A DNA stretch of 64,000 bases from Acidovorax sp. Root219 (GCF_001428665.1 NZ_LMIJ01000011.1:726251-790250); one strand, 5' to 3'. Positions 40,198 through 49,765 are shown, counted from the first letter of the stretch. Numbers and translations: made by a program. Notes: a model not told the origin generated them from the sequence alone.

Positions 40198-43100
40198 ACG
40201 CTCCATTGCCTGAACACATTCGCAAGGCCCTCGAGACCGTCACGCTCGACGACAAATACGCCTTAGATAGCGGGCGTGCTTTCATGAGCGGGGTGCAGGC
40301 GCTGGTTCGCCTGCCCATGCTGCAGCGCCAGCGCGATGCGATGCAGGGGCTCAACACGGCCGGCTTCATCAGCGGCTACCGCGGCTCGCCGCTCGGTACC
40401 TACGACCAGTCCCTGTGGGCCGCCAAGAAGCACCTGGCGGCGAACAACATCGTCTTCCAGCCCGGGGTAAACGAGGAGCTCGGCGCGACGGCCGTGTGGG
40501 GCACGCAGCAGCTGGACCTGTACCCGCAGAGCAAGAAGTTCGACGGCGTCTTTGGCATCTGGTACGGCAAGGGCCCGGGCGTGGACCGATGCTCGGACGT
40601 GTTCAAGCACGCCAACATGGCCGGCACGGCCAAGCATGGCGGGGTGATCGCCATTGCCGGCGACGACCACATCAGCAAGAGCAGCACGGCCGCGCACCAG
40701 AGCGATCACATCTTCAAGGCCTGCGGCACGCCGGTGTTCTTTCCGAGCAGCGTTCAGGAAATCCTGGACATGGGTCTGCACGCCTTTGCCATGAGCCGTT
40801 TTTCGGGCGTGTGGTCGGGCATGAAGACCATCCAGGAAGTGGTCGAATCGTCGAGCAGCATCTCGGTGGACCCGGATCGCGTGAAGATCGTGATGCCCGA
40901 GGACTTCGTGATGCCGCCCGGCGGCCTGCACATCCGCTGGCCCGACGCGCCGCTGGAGCAGGAGGCGCGCCTCATGGACTACAAGTGGTACGCAGCCCTG
41001 GCCTATGTGCGCGCCAACAAGCTCAACTACAACGTGATCCAGGGGCCCAACGACCGCTTCGGCATCATCGCCAGCGGCAAGGCCTACAACGACACGCGCC
41101 AGGCCCTGGTGGACCTGGGCCTCGATGACGACACCTGCCGCCAGCTCGGCATCCGCGTGCACAAGGTCAACGTGGTCTGGCCGCTCGAGGCCACCATCAC
41201 GCGCGATTTTGCCCAGGGCCTGCAGGAGATCCTGGTGGTCGAGGAAAAGCGCCAGGTCATCGAATACCAGCTCAAGGAAGAGCTGTACAACTGGCGCTCG
41301 GACGTGCGCCCCCATGTGCTGGGCAAGTTCGACGAGCCCGAGGGCGATGCCACCGGCGGCGAATGGTCCATGCCCAACCCCAGCCAGAACTGGCTGCTGC
41401 GCGCCAAGGCCGACCTGACGCCCGCCATCATCGCCAAGGCGATCGCCAAGCGCCTCAAGAAGCTCGGTGTGTCGAGCGACATCATCGCGCGCATGGATTC
41501 GCGCATCGCCGTCATCGAGGCCAGCGAGCGCGCGATGGCCGAGCTCAAGGTGGACACGGGCGAGCGCGCCCCCTGGTTCTGCAGCGGCTGCCCGCACAAC
41601 ACCAGCACCCGCGTCCCCGAGGGCTCGCGCGCCGTGGCCGGCATTGGCTGCCACTACATGGCCAACTGGATGCCCGACCGCAACACCTCCACCTTCACGC
41701 AGATGGGTGGCGAGGGCGTCACCTGGGTGGGCCAGGCACCGTTCACCACCGACCAGCATGTGTTTGCCAACCTGGGCGACGGCACCTACTTCCACAGCGG
41801 GCTGCTGGCCATCCGCCAGAGCATCGCCGCAGGCACCACCATCACCTACAAGGTGCTCTACAACGACGCCGTGGCCATGACCGGCGGCCAGAAGGTGGGC
41901 GAGCGGCCCGAGGGCCATTCGGTGCTGCAGATCATGAACAGCCTGAAGTCCGAGGGCGTGGTCAAGCTCATCATCGTGACCGATGAACCGCAGAAGTACG
42001 ACGGCGTGGCGCTGGCCGAAGGCGTGACGGTGCACCACCGCGACGAACTCGACACGCTGCAGCGCCAGTTCCGCGAGATCAAGGGCTGCACGGTCATCAT
42101 CTACGACCAGACCTGCGCCACCGAAAAGCGCCGCCGCAGGAAGCGCGGCACCCTGGCGACGCCGGACAAGACCGTGGTCATCAACGACCTGGTGTGCGAG
42201 GGCTGCGGCGATTGCTCCACCAAGTCGAACTGCCTGAGCGTGGAGCCGGTGGAGACGGAATTCGGCCGCAAGCGCCGCATCAACCAGAGCACCTGCAACA
42301 AGGACTACTCCTGCGTGAACGGCTTCTGCCCGAGCTTCGTCACGGTGGAAGGCGGCAAGCTCAAGAAGCCCAAGAAGGAAAAGAAGGGCGACCTGGCCAG
42401 CCTGCCGGCCATCCCGGACCCGGTACTGCCGGTGGCCGAGACGGCCTGGGGCATCGTGGTCGGCGGCGTGGGCGGCACGGGCGTGATCACCATCGGCTCT
42501 TTGCTGGGCATGGCCGCGCACCTGGATGGCAAGGGCGTCATCACCCAGGACGCCGGTGGCCTGGCCCAGAAGGGCGGCGCCACCTGGAGCCACATCCAGA
42601 TCGCCAACCGCCCCGAGGCCATCTACACCACCAAGGTCGATACCGCCAAGGCCGACCTGGTGATCGGCTGCGATTCCATCGTCGCCGCGCACAAGTACAC
42701 CCTGGCCGTGATGCAGCCGGGCCGCACCTTCGTGGCCCTCAACACGCATGGCACGCCCACGGCGGCCTTCGTGACCAACCCGAACTGGCAGTTCCCCGGT
42801 GCCAACTGCGACAGCGCCATCGAGGCGGCCGTGGGGGCCGGTGGCGTGGGCAGCTTCGATGCCGAGCAGGTTGCCACCCAACTGCTGGGCGACAGCATCT
42901 ACACCAACCCGCTGATGCTGGGCTACGCATGGCAGAAAGGCCGCGTGCCGCTGACGTTCGCTTCGCTGATGCGCGCCATGGAACTCAATGGCGTGCAGGT
43001 GGACAACAACAAGGCAGCGTTCGAATGGGGCCGCCGCTGCGCCCATGACCTCAAGGCCGTGCAGTCGCTGTTCCAGGCCGCGCAAGTGATCGAGTTCGTC

Positions 43101-43769
43101 AAGAAGCCTTCGCTGACCGAGATGCTGTCCAAGCGTGTGGACTTCCTCACGGGTTACCAGAACGCCGCCTACGCCTCCGAGTACACGGCCTTCGTGGAAA
43201 AGGTGCGGGCCGCCGAGGGCAAGCTGGGCGCCGGCACCCGCCTGTCGGAGGCGGTGGCCCGCTATCTGTTCAAGCTCATGGCCTACAAGGACGAGTACGA
43301 GGTGGCGCGCCTGCACACCGACAAGGCCTTCACGGACAAAATCGCGAACATGTTCGAAGGCGATTACAAGCTGGTGCACCACCTGGCACCGCCCATGACG
43401 GCCAAGAAGAACGACCGTGGCGAGTTGGTCAAGCAGCCATTCGGCCCGTGGATGCGCAGCGCCTTCGGCGTGCTGGCCAAGCTCAAGGGCCTGCGCGGCA
43501 CCGCGTTCGACGTGTTTGGCCGCACCGAGGAGCGCCGCATGGAGCGCGCGCTGATCGTGGAGTACCGCGCCTCGATCGACGAGTTGCTGCAGGGCCTGAC
43601 GGCCGACAACCTGGGGCTGGCCGTCGACATCGCGCGCATTCCCGAAGACATTCGCGGCTACGGCCATGTGAAGGAGCGCCACCTGGCCACGGCCCGCCCC
43701 AAGTGGGACGGCCTGATGGCCCAATGGCGCCAGGGCGGTGCCGTGCGGGCCGAGCGCAAGGCCGCTTGA
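40194..43769 (+). CDS. Indolepyruvate ferredoxin oxidoreductase family protein (fused subunits)
   Basis: A 1191-residue fused IorA/IorB-type enzyme that decarboxylates aryl-pyruvates from aromatic amino acids to acyl-CoA, passing electrons to ferredoxin. Domains in order: pyruvate-ferredoxin-oxidoreductase N-terminal domain with GFISGYRGSPLGTYDQ at 58-73; thiamine-diphosphate region with WFCSGCPHNTST, GIGCHYMANW and NDAVAMTGGQKV; a cysteine cluster (CEGCGDC...C and CNKDYSCVNGFC, about 668-712) probably holding an iron-sulfur centre; the gamma domain beginning GIVVGGVGGTGVITIG at about 754; and a C-terminal DUF6537-like region. The start is GTG 40194 with AAGGAGG seven bases upstream, overlapping the leader ORF. 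A terminator follows at 43801. Confidence 0.92.
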   Translation: MNAPLPEHIRKALETVTLDDKYALDSGRAFMSGVQALVRLPMLQRQRDAMQGLNTAGFISGYRGSPLGTYDQSLWAAKKHLAANNIVFQPGVNEELGATAVWGTQQLDLYPQSKKFDGVFGIWYGKGPGVDRCSDVFKHANMAGTAKHGGVIAIAGDDHISKSSTAAHQSDHIFKACGTPVFFPSSVQEILDMGLHAFAMSRFSGVWSGMKTIQEVVESSSSISVDPDRVKIVMPEDFVMPPGGLHIRWPDAPLEQEARLMDYKWYAALAYVRANKLNYNVIQGPNDRFGIIASGKAYNDTRQALVDLGLDDDTCRQLGIRVHKVNVVWPLEATITRDFAQGLQEILVVEEKRQVIEYQLKEELYNWRSDVRPHVLGKFDEPEGDATGGEWSMPNPSQNWLLRAKADLTPAIIAKAIAKRLKKLGVSSDIIARMDSRIAVIEASERAMAELKVDTGERAPWFCSGCPHNTSTRVPEGSRAVAGIGCHYMANWMPDRNTSTFTQMGGEGVTWVGQAPFTTDQHVFANLGDGTYFHSGLLAIRQSIAAGTTITYKVLYNDAVAMTGGQKVGERPEGHSVLQIMNSLKSEGVVKLIIVTDEPQKYDGVALAEGVTVHHRDELDTLQRQFREIKGCTVIIYDQTCATEKRRRRKRGTLATPDKTVVINDLVCEGCGDCSTKSNCLSVEPVETEFGRKRRINQSTCNKDYSCVNGFCPSFVTVEGGKLKKPKKEKKGDLASLPAIPDPVLPVAETAWGIVVGGVGGTGVITIGSLLGMAAHLDGKGVITQDAGGLAQKGGATWSHIQIANRPEAIYTTKVDTAKADLVIGCDSIVAAHKYTLAVMQPGRTFVALNTHGTPTAAFVTNPNWQFPGANCDSAIEAAVGAGGVGSFDAEQVATQLLGDSIYTNPLMLGYAWQKGRVPLTFASLMRAMELNGVQVDNNKAAFEWGRRCAHDLKAVQSLFQAAQVIEFVKKPSLTEMLSKRVDFLTGYQNAAYASEYTAFVEKVRAAEGKLGAGTRLSEAVARYLFKLMAYKDEYEVARLHTDKAFTDKIANMFEGDYKLVHHLAPPMTAKKNDRGELVKQPFGPWMRSAFGVLAKLKGLRGTAFDVFGRTEERRMERALIVEYRASIDELLQGLTADNLGLAVDIARIPEDIRGYGHVKERHLATARPKWDGLMAQWRQGGAVRAERKAA

Positions 43770-43800
43770 AGTTGGGCGGCGTGGCCGCACCTTTCTCGCA

Positions 43801-43825
43801 GAGCCCGCGCTTGCGCGGGCTTTTT
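43801..43825 (+). terminator. Rho-independent terminator after the oxidoreductase
   Basis: AGCCCGCGC (43802-43810) and GCGCGGGCT (43813-43821) form a GC-rich stem followed directly by TTTT. The inner pairs must open for the loop. It begins 32 bases after the stop codon. Confidence 0.8.
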
Positions 43826-43843
43826 GCTATCAGGAGTGTAGCG
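43822..43843. repeat. Intergenic repeat TTTTGCTAT-N8-TAGCG, copy 2
   Basis: TTTTGCTAT (43822-43830), eight variable bases, TAGCG (43839-43843). All 14 fixed positions match copy 1 at 39334; the palindrome arm carries one G-U-type change (GTAGC). It overlaps the T-run of the terminator, so terminator and repeat may have been co-opted together. Confidence 0.5.
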
Positions 43844-43956
43844 TCACCTCCTTTGCTGGTTTGCCCTGGGCGGCATTGTGTAGCGGGGCGTGGCGGTGGC
43901 GCCCGGCAGGCCGGTGGCAGGCAACAAACACCCGCCGCCGGCTTGGGTCATACCCC

Positions 43957-43986
43957 TTGGGGGCGTGGCAAGGGCCCGCATACAAT
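43957..43986 (+). promoter_or_regulatory. Predicted promoter of yajC-secD-secF
   Basis: TTGGGG (43957-43962) and TACAAT (43981-43986) with an 18-base spacer. The -10 is a 5/6 match. The GTG start of yajC is 85 bases downstream. No competing site is evident in the gap. Confidence 0.45.
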
Positions 43987-44070
43987 GTCCTGTTGCGCCC
44001 AGCGCGCGCCTTGGCGCTCGCTGCAGGCGGTTTTCAGTGTGTTTTGACCATCCGTTGTGGAGTTTCGTCC

Positions 44071-44406
44071 GTGTTTATTTCTTCTGCTTTTGCCCAGACT
44101 GCTCCCGCCGCCGCTGCGGGCGGTGGTGACATGATGTCCTCGCTCACCGGCATGCTGCCCCTGGTGCTCATGTTCGTGGTGCTGTACTTCGTCATGATCC
44201 GCCCCCAGATGAAGAAACAGAAGGAGCACCGCGCCATGATCGACGCCATTGCCAAGGGCGATGAAGTGGCGACGGCTGGCGGCATCGTGGGCAAGGTCAC
44301 GCGCCTGTCCGAAGGTTTCCTGCACATCGAGATCGCCAGCGGCGTTGAAGTTCAGCTGCAGCGCAGCGCCGTGGTGCAGGTCCTGCCCAAGGGCTCGGTC
44401 AAGTAA
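44071..44406 (+). CDS. yajC: Preprotein translocase accessory subunit YajC
   Basis: A 111-residue YajC, the normal length. One membrane helix (about 27-47, LPLVLMFVVLYFVMIRPQMK) is followed by the conserved cytosolic segment KGDEVATAGGIVGKVTRL. It associates with SecDF at the inner membrane. The start is GTG 44071 (VFISSAFAQ) with GGAG eight bases upstream; the open frame to 43738 lies in non-conserved sequence. It is the first gene of yajC-secD-secF. Confidence 0.93.
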   Translation: MFISSAFAQTAPAAAAGGGDMMSSLTGMLPLVLMFVVLYFVMIRPQMKKQKEHRAMIDAIAKGDEVATAGGIVGKVTRLSEGFLHIEIASGVEVQLQRSAVVQVLPKGSVK

Positions 44407-44490
44407 GGCCTTCCAGCCCCCTGTATCCGGGGCGTTCCGGCCTGCAAGGGCGGCGCCCCCTGAAGCTTTCCAAGAGGCAAGAGCGCGATC

Positions 44491-46377
44491 ATGAACCGAT
44501 ATCCGGTGTGGAAGTACGCGATCCTGGTGATCGTGCTGCTGGTGGGGACCCTGTACACCCTGCCCAATTTCTTCGGCGAGGCGCCTGCCGTGCAGGTGTC
44601 GTCCGCCAAACCCTCTGCCGTGAAGGTGGACACCTCCGTACTGCAGCGCGTGGAAGAGGCGCTCAAGGCGGCCAACATCACGCCGGTGTCGGTGAGCCTG
44701 GAAGGCAATTCCGTGCGGGCGCAGCTCGATTCGGTGGAGACCCAGGGCAAGGCCAAGGACGCAATCCAGAAGGTCCTGGTTCCCAACGAGTCCGACGTCT
44801 CCTACGTGGTGGCGCTGAACATGTTCTCGCTGTCCCCCAAGTGGCTGACCTCCATCCACGCCATGCCCATGTACCTGGGCCTGGACCTGCGCGGTGGCGT
44901 GCACTTCATGCTCCAGGTGGACATGCAGGCCGCACTGACCAAGAAGGCCGAGTCGTATGCCGGCGATCTGCGCACCCTGCTGCGCGACAAGAGCATCCGC
45001 CATGGCGGCATCAGCCGCGATGGCCAGACCGTCGAAGTGCGCCTGCGCGACGAAGCCACGCTCACGGCGGCGCGCAACCTCATCAGCGACCAGTTCCCCG
45101 ACCTGGTGAGCACCAGCGTGCCGGACGGCAGCGAATTCAAGCTGCGCGCCAGCATCAAGCCCGAGGCCACGCGCCGCGTGCAGGAGCAGGCGCTCAAGCA
45201 GAACATGGTCACGCTGCACAACCGGATCAACGAACTGGGCGTGGCCGAACCCGTGATCCAGCAGCAGGGGCTGGACCGCATCGTGGTGCAACTGCCCGGC
45301 GTGCAGGACACGGCCAAGGCCAAAGACATTCTGGGCCGCACCGCCACGCTCGAAGTGCGCATGGTCGATGAGGGCACTGAAGCCCGCGCCGCCGAATCGG
45401 GCCGCGGCCCGGTGCCGTTCGGCTCCGAGCGCTACCCCGAGCGCAACGGCCAGCCCGTGGTGGTCAAGAAGCAGGTCATCCTGACCGGCGAAAACCTGAC
45501 CGACGCCCAGCCCGGCTTTGATGGCCAGACCCAGGAGCCCACCGTGAACCTCACGCTGGACGCCAAGGGCTCGCGCATCTTCCGCGACATCACGCGCGAG
45601 AACATCGGCAAGCGCATGGCCATCGTGCTCTTCGAAAAGGGCAAGGGCGAAGTGGTCACGGCCCCTGTGATCCGCAGCGAAATCGGTGGTGGCCGGGTGC
45701 AGATCTCGGGCCGCATGACCACGGCCGAAGCCAACGACACGGCGCTGCTGCTGCGCGCCGGTTCGCTGGCCGCGCCCATGGAGATCATCGAGGAATACAC
45801 CATCGGCCCGAGCCTGGGTGCCGACAACATCGAGCGTGGCATCCACAGCGTGGTCTGGGGCCTGGCGGCCATCGCGGCCTTCATGTGCTTCTACTACATG
45901 CTGTTCGGCGTGTTTTCCAGCATCGCGCTGGGGGTCAACGTGCTGCTGCTGATGGCCGTGCTGTCCATGTTGCAGGCCACGCTCACGCTGCCGGGCATTG
46001 CGGCCATGGCGCTCGCCATCGGCGTGGCCATCGACTCCAACGTGCTGATCAACGAACGCATCCGCGAGGAACTGCGCGCGGGCATGTCGCCGCAGGCGGC
46101 GATCAACACGGGTTACGAGCGCGCCTGGGCGACCATCCTGGACTCCAACGTGACCACACTGATCGCCGGCCTGGCCCTGCTCGCCTTCGGCTCCGGCCCG
46201 GTGCGCGGCTTTGCCGTGGTGCACTGCATCGGCATCCTGACCAGCATGTTCTCGGCCGTGTTCTTCTCGCGCGGCCTGGTGAACCTGTGGTACGGGCGCC
46301 AGAAGAAGCTCAAGAGCGTATCGATCGGCCAGATCTGGACGCCGGACGCCGATACCGCTGTGGCCAAAACGAACTAA
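44491..46377 (+). CDS. secD: Protein translocase subunit SecD
   Basis: A 628-residue SecD, of usual length. It has an N-terminal membrane helix (about 8-26), the family motif LGLDLRGGVHFMLQVD at 129-144, a large periplasmic region, and five C-terminal helices including AIGVAIDSNVLINERIREEL with the D.N motif that carries the proton path. With SecF it uses the proton gradient to pull exported proteins through SecYEG. It is 84 bases after yajC, and secF follows after 12 bases. Confidence 0.96.
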   Translation: MNRYPVWKYAILVIVLLVGTLYTLPNFFGEAPAVQVSSAKPSAVKVDTSVLQRVEEALKAANITPVSVSLEGNSVRAQLDSVETQGKAKDAIQKVLVPNESDVSYVVALNMFSLSPKWLTSIHAMPMYLGLDLRGGVHFMLQVDMQAALTKKAESYAGDLRTLLRDKSIRHGGISRDGQTVEVRLRDEATLTAARNLISDQFPDLVSTSVPDGSEFKLRASIKPEATRRVQEQALKQNMVTLHNRINELGVAEPVIQQQGLDRIVVQLPGVQDTAKAKDILGRTATLEVRMVDEGTEARAAESGRGPVPFGSERYPERNGQPVVVKKQVILTGENLTDAQPGFDGQTQEPTVNLTLDAKGSRIFRDITRENIGKRMAIVLFEKGKGEVVTAPVIRSEIGGGRVQISGRMTTAEANDTALLLRAGSLAAPMEIIEEYTIGPSLGADNIERGIHSVVWGLAAIAAFMCFYYMLFGVFSSIALGVNVLLLMAVLSMLQATLTLPGIAAMALAIGVAIDSNVLINERIREELRAGMSPQAAINTGYERAWATILDSNVTTLIAGLALLAFGSGPVRGFAVVHCIGILTSMFSAVFFSRGLVNLWYGRQKKLKSVSIGQIWTPDADTAVAKTN

Positions 46378-46389
46378 GGGGCAACGGCC

Positions 46390-47346
46390 ATGGAATTCTT
46401 CCGCATCAAAAAAGACATCCCCTTCATGAAGCACGCGTTGATCTTCAACGCGATCTCCTTCATCACCTTCGCGCTGGCCGTGTTTTTCCTGCTCACGCGC
46501 GGGCTGCACCTGTCGGTGGAGTTCACCGGCGGCACGGTCATGGAAGTGGCCTACAGCCAGCCGGCCGAGCTGTCCAAGGTGCGCGAGACGGTCTCGGCGC
46601 TGGGCTACCCGGACGTGCAGGTGCAGACCTTCGGCTCCGCACGCGACGTGATGATCCGCCTGCCCGTACAAAAGGGCGTGACGTCCGCGCAACAGAGCGA
46701 GGGCGTTCTGACGGCCCTCAAGGCAGCCGATGCCGAGGTGACGCTGCGCCGCACCGAATTCGTCGGCCCGCAGGTCGGCGAGGAGCTCGTGCACGGCGGC
46801 CTGATGGCGCTCGGGATGGTGGTGGTGGGCATCATGATCTACCTGGCCTTCCGCTTCGAGTGGAAGTTCGGGGTGGCGGCCATCATCGCCAACCTGCACG
46901 ACGTGGTGATCATCCTCGGGTTCTTCGCGTTCTTCCAATGGGAGTTCTCGCTGTCGGTGCTGGCCGCCGTGCTGGCCGTGCTGGGGTATTCGGTCAACGA
47001 ATCGGTCGTGATTTTCGACCGGATCCGCGAGGCCTTCCGCAAATACCGCAAGATGACGACGCACGAGGTGATCGACCACGCCATCACCAGCACCATGAGC
47101 CGGACCATCATCACCCACGCCTCCACCGAGGCGATGGTGCTGTCGATGTTCTTCTTCGGTGGCCCGAGCCTTCATTACTTTGCACTCGCGCTGACCATTG
47201 GTATCCTGTTCGGCATCTACTCGTCGGTGTTCGTGGCTGCGGCAATCGCCATGTGGCTGGGCGTCAAGCGCGAAGACCTGATCAAGACCACCACCACCAA
47301 AAAGGACGGCGATCCCAACGATCCCAACGCCGGGGCCACCGTCTGA
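46390..47346 (+). CDS. secF: Protein translocase subunit SecF
   Basis: A 318-residue SecF with six membrane helices. The motifs VEFTGGTVMEV in the first periplasmic loop and GYSVNESVVIFDRIRE in helix 4 are present. It partners SecD encoded just upstream. The C-terminus ends in a polar KTTTTKKDGDPNDPNAG tail. No clear terminator follows before the DUF1631 gene, which starts 17 bases later. Confidence 0.96.
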   Translation: MEFFRIKKDIPFMKHALIFNAISFITFALAVFFLLTRGLHLSVEFTGGTVMEVAYSQPAELSKVRETVSALGYPDVQVQTFGSARDVMIRLPVQKGVTSAQQSEGVLTALKAADAEVTLRRTEFVGPQVGEELVHGGLMALGMVVVGIMIYLAFRFEWKFGVAAIIANLHDVVIILGFFAFFQWEFSLSVLAAVLAVLGYSVNESVVIFDRIREAFRKYRKMTTHEVIDHAITSTMSRTIITHASTEAMVLSMFFFGGPSLHYFALALTIGILFGIYSSVFVAAAIAMWLGVKREDLIKTTTTKKDGDPNDPNAGATV

Positions 47347-47363
47347 ACCGCTAATATTGGCGC

Positions 47364-49757
47364 ATGCAAAACTCCCCTGCTCCCTCACCGCAGCGCCGCC
47401 TGGCACGCCTGGCACGCCAGCGGTTCGTCGAGGGGATGGGTGCAGGGATGGCGGAGCTGGACAAGACCGTCGCTGATTTCCTGGGCACCCTGATCGCGCA
47501 GACCGGTACCGCGCGCGAGATGCAGTCCCGGCGCGACACCTGGATGCTGTACCAGCAGTTGCATGCCAAATGGGTGTCTGCCACCACCCACGCCTGGCAG
47601 GAGGCGCTCGCGCCCCATGCCAGCGCGCGGCCTGGCCTGACGTCTTCGGCTGGCAGCAACAACAACCTGTCGTTCGAGCTGCTCAGCGACGACGTGGTGG
47701 AAAACAAGATCGTCGCCTCGCGCATGGCGCTGACCGTGGCCGAACAGGCGGGAGCGCAGTTCGATGCGCTGCGCCAGCGCACCCAGTCGCTGGAAGGCCA
47801 GGAGATCGACAGCAATGACATTCTGCGCCCCGAAACCATCTGCCTGCTGCTGGTGCAGCAGTGGGTGGATGCGGGGCTGCCGCGCACCGACCTGCTCATC
47901 GTGGTCGACCCCCTGCAGCGCGAACTGGCGAATGTGCTGCAAAAGCAGTACCAGGCCGTGAATGCCTTCTATGTGGAGCAGGGCGTGGCCGTGCCGTCCG
48001 ACCTGCGCTCGCGTGTCAAGCGCACGGTAGGTGGCGCTACGGGCGGAGGTGGTGGCATGGGCGGCGATTCCGGTGCCGGTGGCCTGGCGTCGCAGGCGCT
48101 GGCCCAGTCGCGCGAGGCGATGGCTGCAGGCCGCCAGGCTGCGGCAGGCATGTACCCGCAACAGATGCACCCCCAGCACATGCAGGCGCGCATGCACCAA
48201 GGCCAGGGTTACCCCATGCCCCCTGGTGGCATGGGCATGGGCTTTGCGACCGGCATGACGCCGCTGATCCGGGCGCGCCAGCGCGCACAGGGCGTCATGG
48301 GCCAGCTGCGCCGGCTGCTCACGCAGCCGGCCACGGGCTTCGACATGATCAAGGCGCCGCCGGCTTCGGCCGCCCTGGCGCATGCCCTGTCGGCGCAGCG
48401 CGTGCAGGCAGACACCTACTACAGCGGCATCGCCACGCTGATGGAGGACTACAGCCCGGCGGCCGTGGTGCAGCTGGCCGGGGCCGTGCGCGAGCGCTCC
48501 ACCGAGTTCAAGAACAAGGCCTCCACCGCCGGTGAAAAAGCCATCATCGAGGTGGTGGCCCTGATGTTCCAGAGCATCCTGGCAGAAGACCGCATCCCGC
48601 CCGCTGTGCGCGTATGGTTCGCGCGGCTGCAGGTACCGGTGCTGCGCGTGGCGCTGGCCGAGCCCGAGTTCTTCAGCAACCTGGACCATCCCGCGCGCCA
48701 GCTGATCGACCGCATGGGCGCCTGCGTGATGGGCTTTGACTCCACCAGCATCAACGGAAGCGCCCTGGAGGCCGAGATCCGCCGGGTGGTGCAGGTGATC
48801 GAGCAGTACCCGGAAACCGGCCGCCGCGTGTTCCAGCTGGTCTACGACGAGTTCGAGAAATTCCTCTCCAAGTTCCTTACCGAAAAGCAGGCCACTTCGC
48901 GCCTGGTCTCGGTGGCCCAGCAGGTCGAGCAGAAGGAAACCCTGGCCATTCAGTACACCATCGAGCTGCGCACCATGCTCAAGGACATGCCGGTGCGCGA
49001 CGAGATCCGCGAATTCCTGTTCAAGACCTGGGCCGAGGTGCTGGCCCTGTCGGCCGTGCGCGATGGTGCCCAGCATGCCGACACCATCACCCTGAAGCGC
49101 ACCGCCGCCGACCTGGTCTGGGCCGCCAGTGCCAAGCCCAACCGCAGCGACCGGGCGCAGGTCATCCAGAACCTGCCCGGCTTGCTGCAGCGCCTGCGGC
49201 AGGGTCTGGCGCTGATGGGCATCCACGATGCGCCGCAGGACGCGCTGATCAAGACGCTGACCGACACGCTGGCCGATGCCTTCCTGTCCAAGACCGCATC
49301 GATCCCGCAGGCGCACATCGACGCCATGGCCAAGCGCCTGGCCAATCTCGAGGATTTCATCAACGACGCCACGCTGGGCGACATGCCGCTCAATGCCGAC
49401 AACATCGAGATGATGCTGGGCATCGATGCCTCGTCCATCCACGTGGTGGCCGACAACGGGGCCCCCGTGGACGAGGGCATGGTCGTCTGGGCCCAGGAAC
49501 TCAAGCCCGGCACCTGGTACACGCTCGACCACAACGGCTCTTCGGCCCAGGTGCAGTACGCCTGGCAGAGCCAGCGCAAGCAACTGCACCTGTTCGCTGC
49601 GGTCGATGGCAGCAGCTACCTGATCCAGTTGCGGCGCCTGGCCGCCTACCTGCAGGCGGGCCTGCTCGTGGCACAGGACGAGGAAGGCATCACCACCCGT
49701 GCCACGCGCGATGCGCTGGCCAAGCTCGACGCCAATCCGGAACGCCTGCTGGGCTGA
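47364..49757 (+). CDS. DUF1631 family protein
   Basis: A 797-residue DUF1631 protein, largely helical and cytosolic. The family is annotated as possible thymidine-phosphorylase-related or cyclic-di-GMP-linked, without a proven activity, so no function is assigned. Conserved blocks are SFELLSDDVVENKIVASRMA and the C-terminal ELKPGTWYTLDHNGSSAQVQ, which resembles a PilZ-like beta module. Between them, residues about 225-295 are low-complexity: GGATGGGGGMGGDSGAGG and then a Met/Gln/Pro/Gly-rich run around MYPQQMHPQHMQ. It follows secF by 17 bases and is convergent with dprA. Confidence 0.85.
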   Translation: MQNSPAPSPQRRLARLARQRFVEGMGAGMAELDKTVADFLGTLIAQTGTAREMQSRRDTWMLYQQLHAKWVSATTHAWQEALAPHASARPGLTSSAGSNNNLSFELLSDDVVENKIVASRMALTVAEQAGAQFDALRQRTQSLEGQEIDSNDILRPETICLLLVQQWVDAGLPRTDLLIVVDPLQRELANVLQKQYQAVNAFYVEQGVAVPSDLRSRVKRTVGGATGGGGGMGGDSGAGGLASQALAQSREAMAAGRQAAAGMYPQQMHPQHMQARMHQGQGYPMPPGGMGMGFATGMTPLIRARQRAQGVMGQLRRLLTQPATGFDMIKAPPASAALAHALSAQRVQADTYYSGIATLMEDYSPAAVVQLAGAVRERSTEFKNKASTAGEKAIIEVVALMFQSILAEDRIPPAVRVWFARLQVPVLRVALAEPEFFSNLDHPARQLIDRMGACVMGFDSTSINGSALEAEIRRVVQVIEQYPETGRRVFQLVYDEFEKFLSKFLTEKQATSRLVSVAQQVEQKETLAIQYTIELRTMLKDMPVRDEIREFLFKTWAEVLALSAVRDGAQHADTITLKRTAADLVWAASAKPNRSDRAQVIQNLPGLLQRLRQGLALMGIHDAPQDALIKTLTDTLADAFLSKTASIPQAHIDAMAKRLANLEDFINDATLGDMPLNADNIEMMLGIDASSIHVVADNGAPVDEGMVVWAQELKPGTWYTLDHNGSSAQVQYAWQSQRKQLHLFAAVDGSSYLIQLRRLAAYLQAGLLVAQDEEGITTRATRDALAKLDANPERLLG

Positions 49758-49765
49758 TCTGTCTG

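Larger units (their letters stand above)
43770..44070. other. Intergenic region between the oxidoreductase and yajC
   Basis: This 301-base gap contains the oxidoreductase terminator (43801-43825), a GCTAT-type repeat (43822-43843) and the predicted yajC promoter (43957-43986). Between 43850 and 43950 the sequence is GC-rich with no recognisable gene. Confidence 0.6.

Noticed and set aside
40263-43790. 1175-codon minus-strand ORF opposite the indolepyruvate oxidoreductase
   Set aside because: Antisense shadow of a strongly conserved enzyme, with low-complexity composition and no family match.
43948-47415. 1155-codon minus-strand ORF opposite yajC-secD-secF
   Set aside because: Antisense to three unmistakable Sec genes; His/Gln/Gly-rich composition typical of shadow frames.
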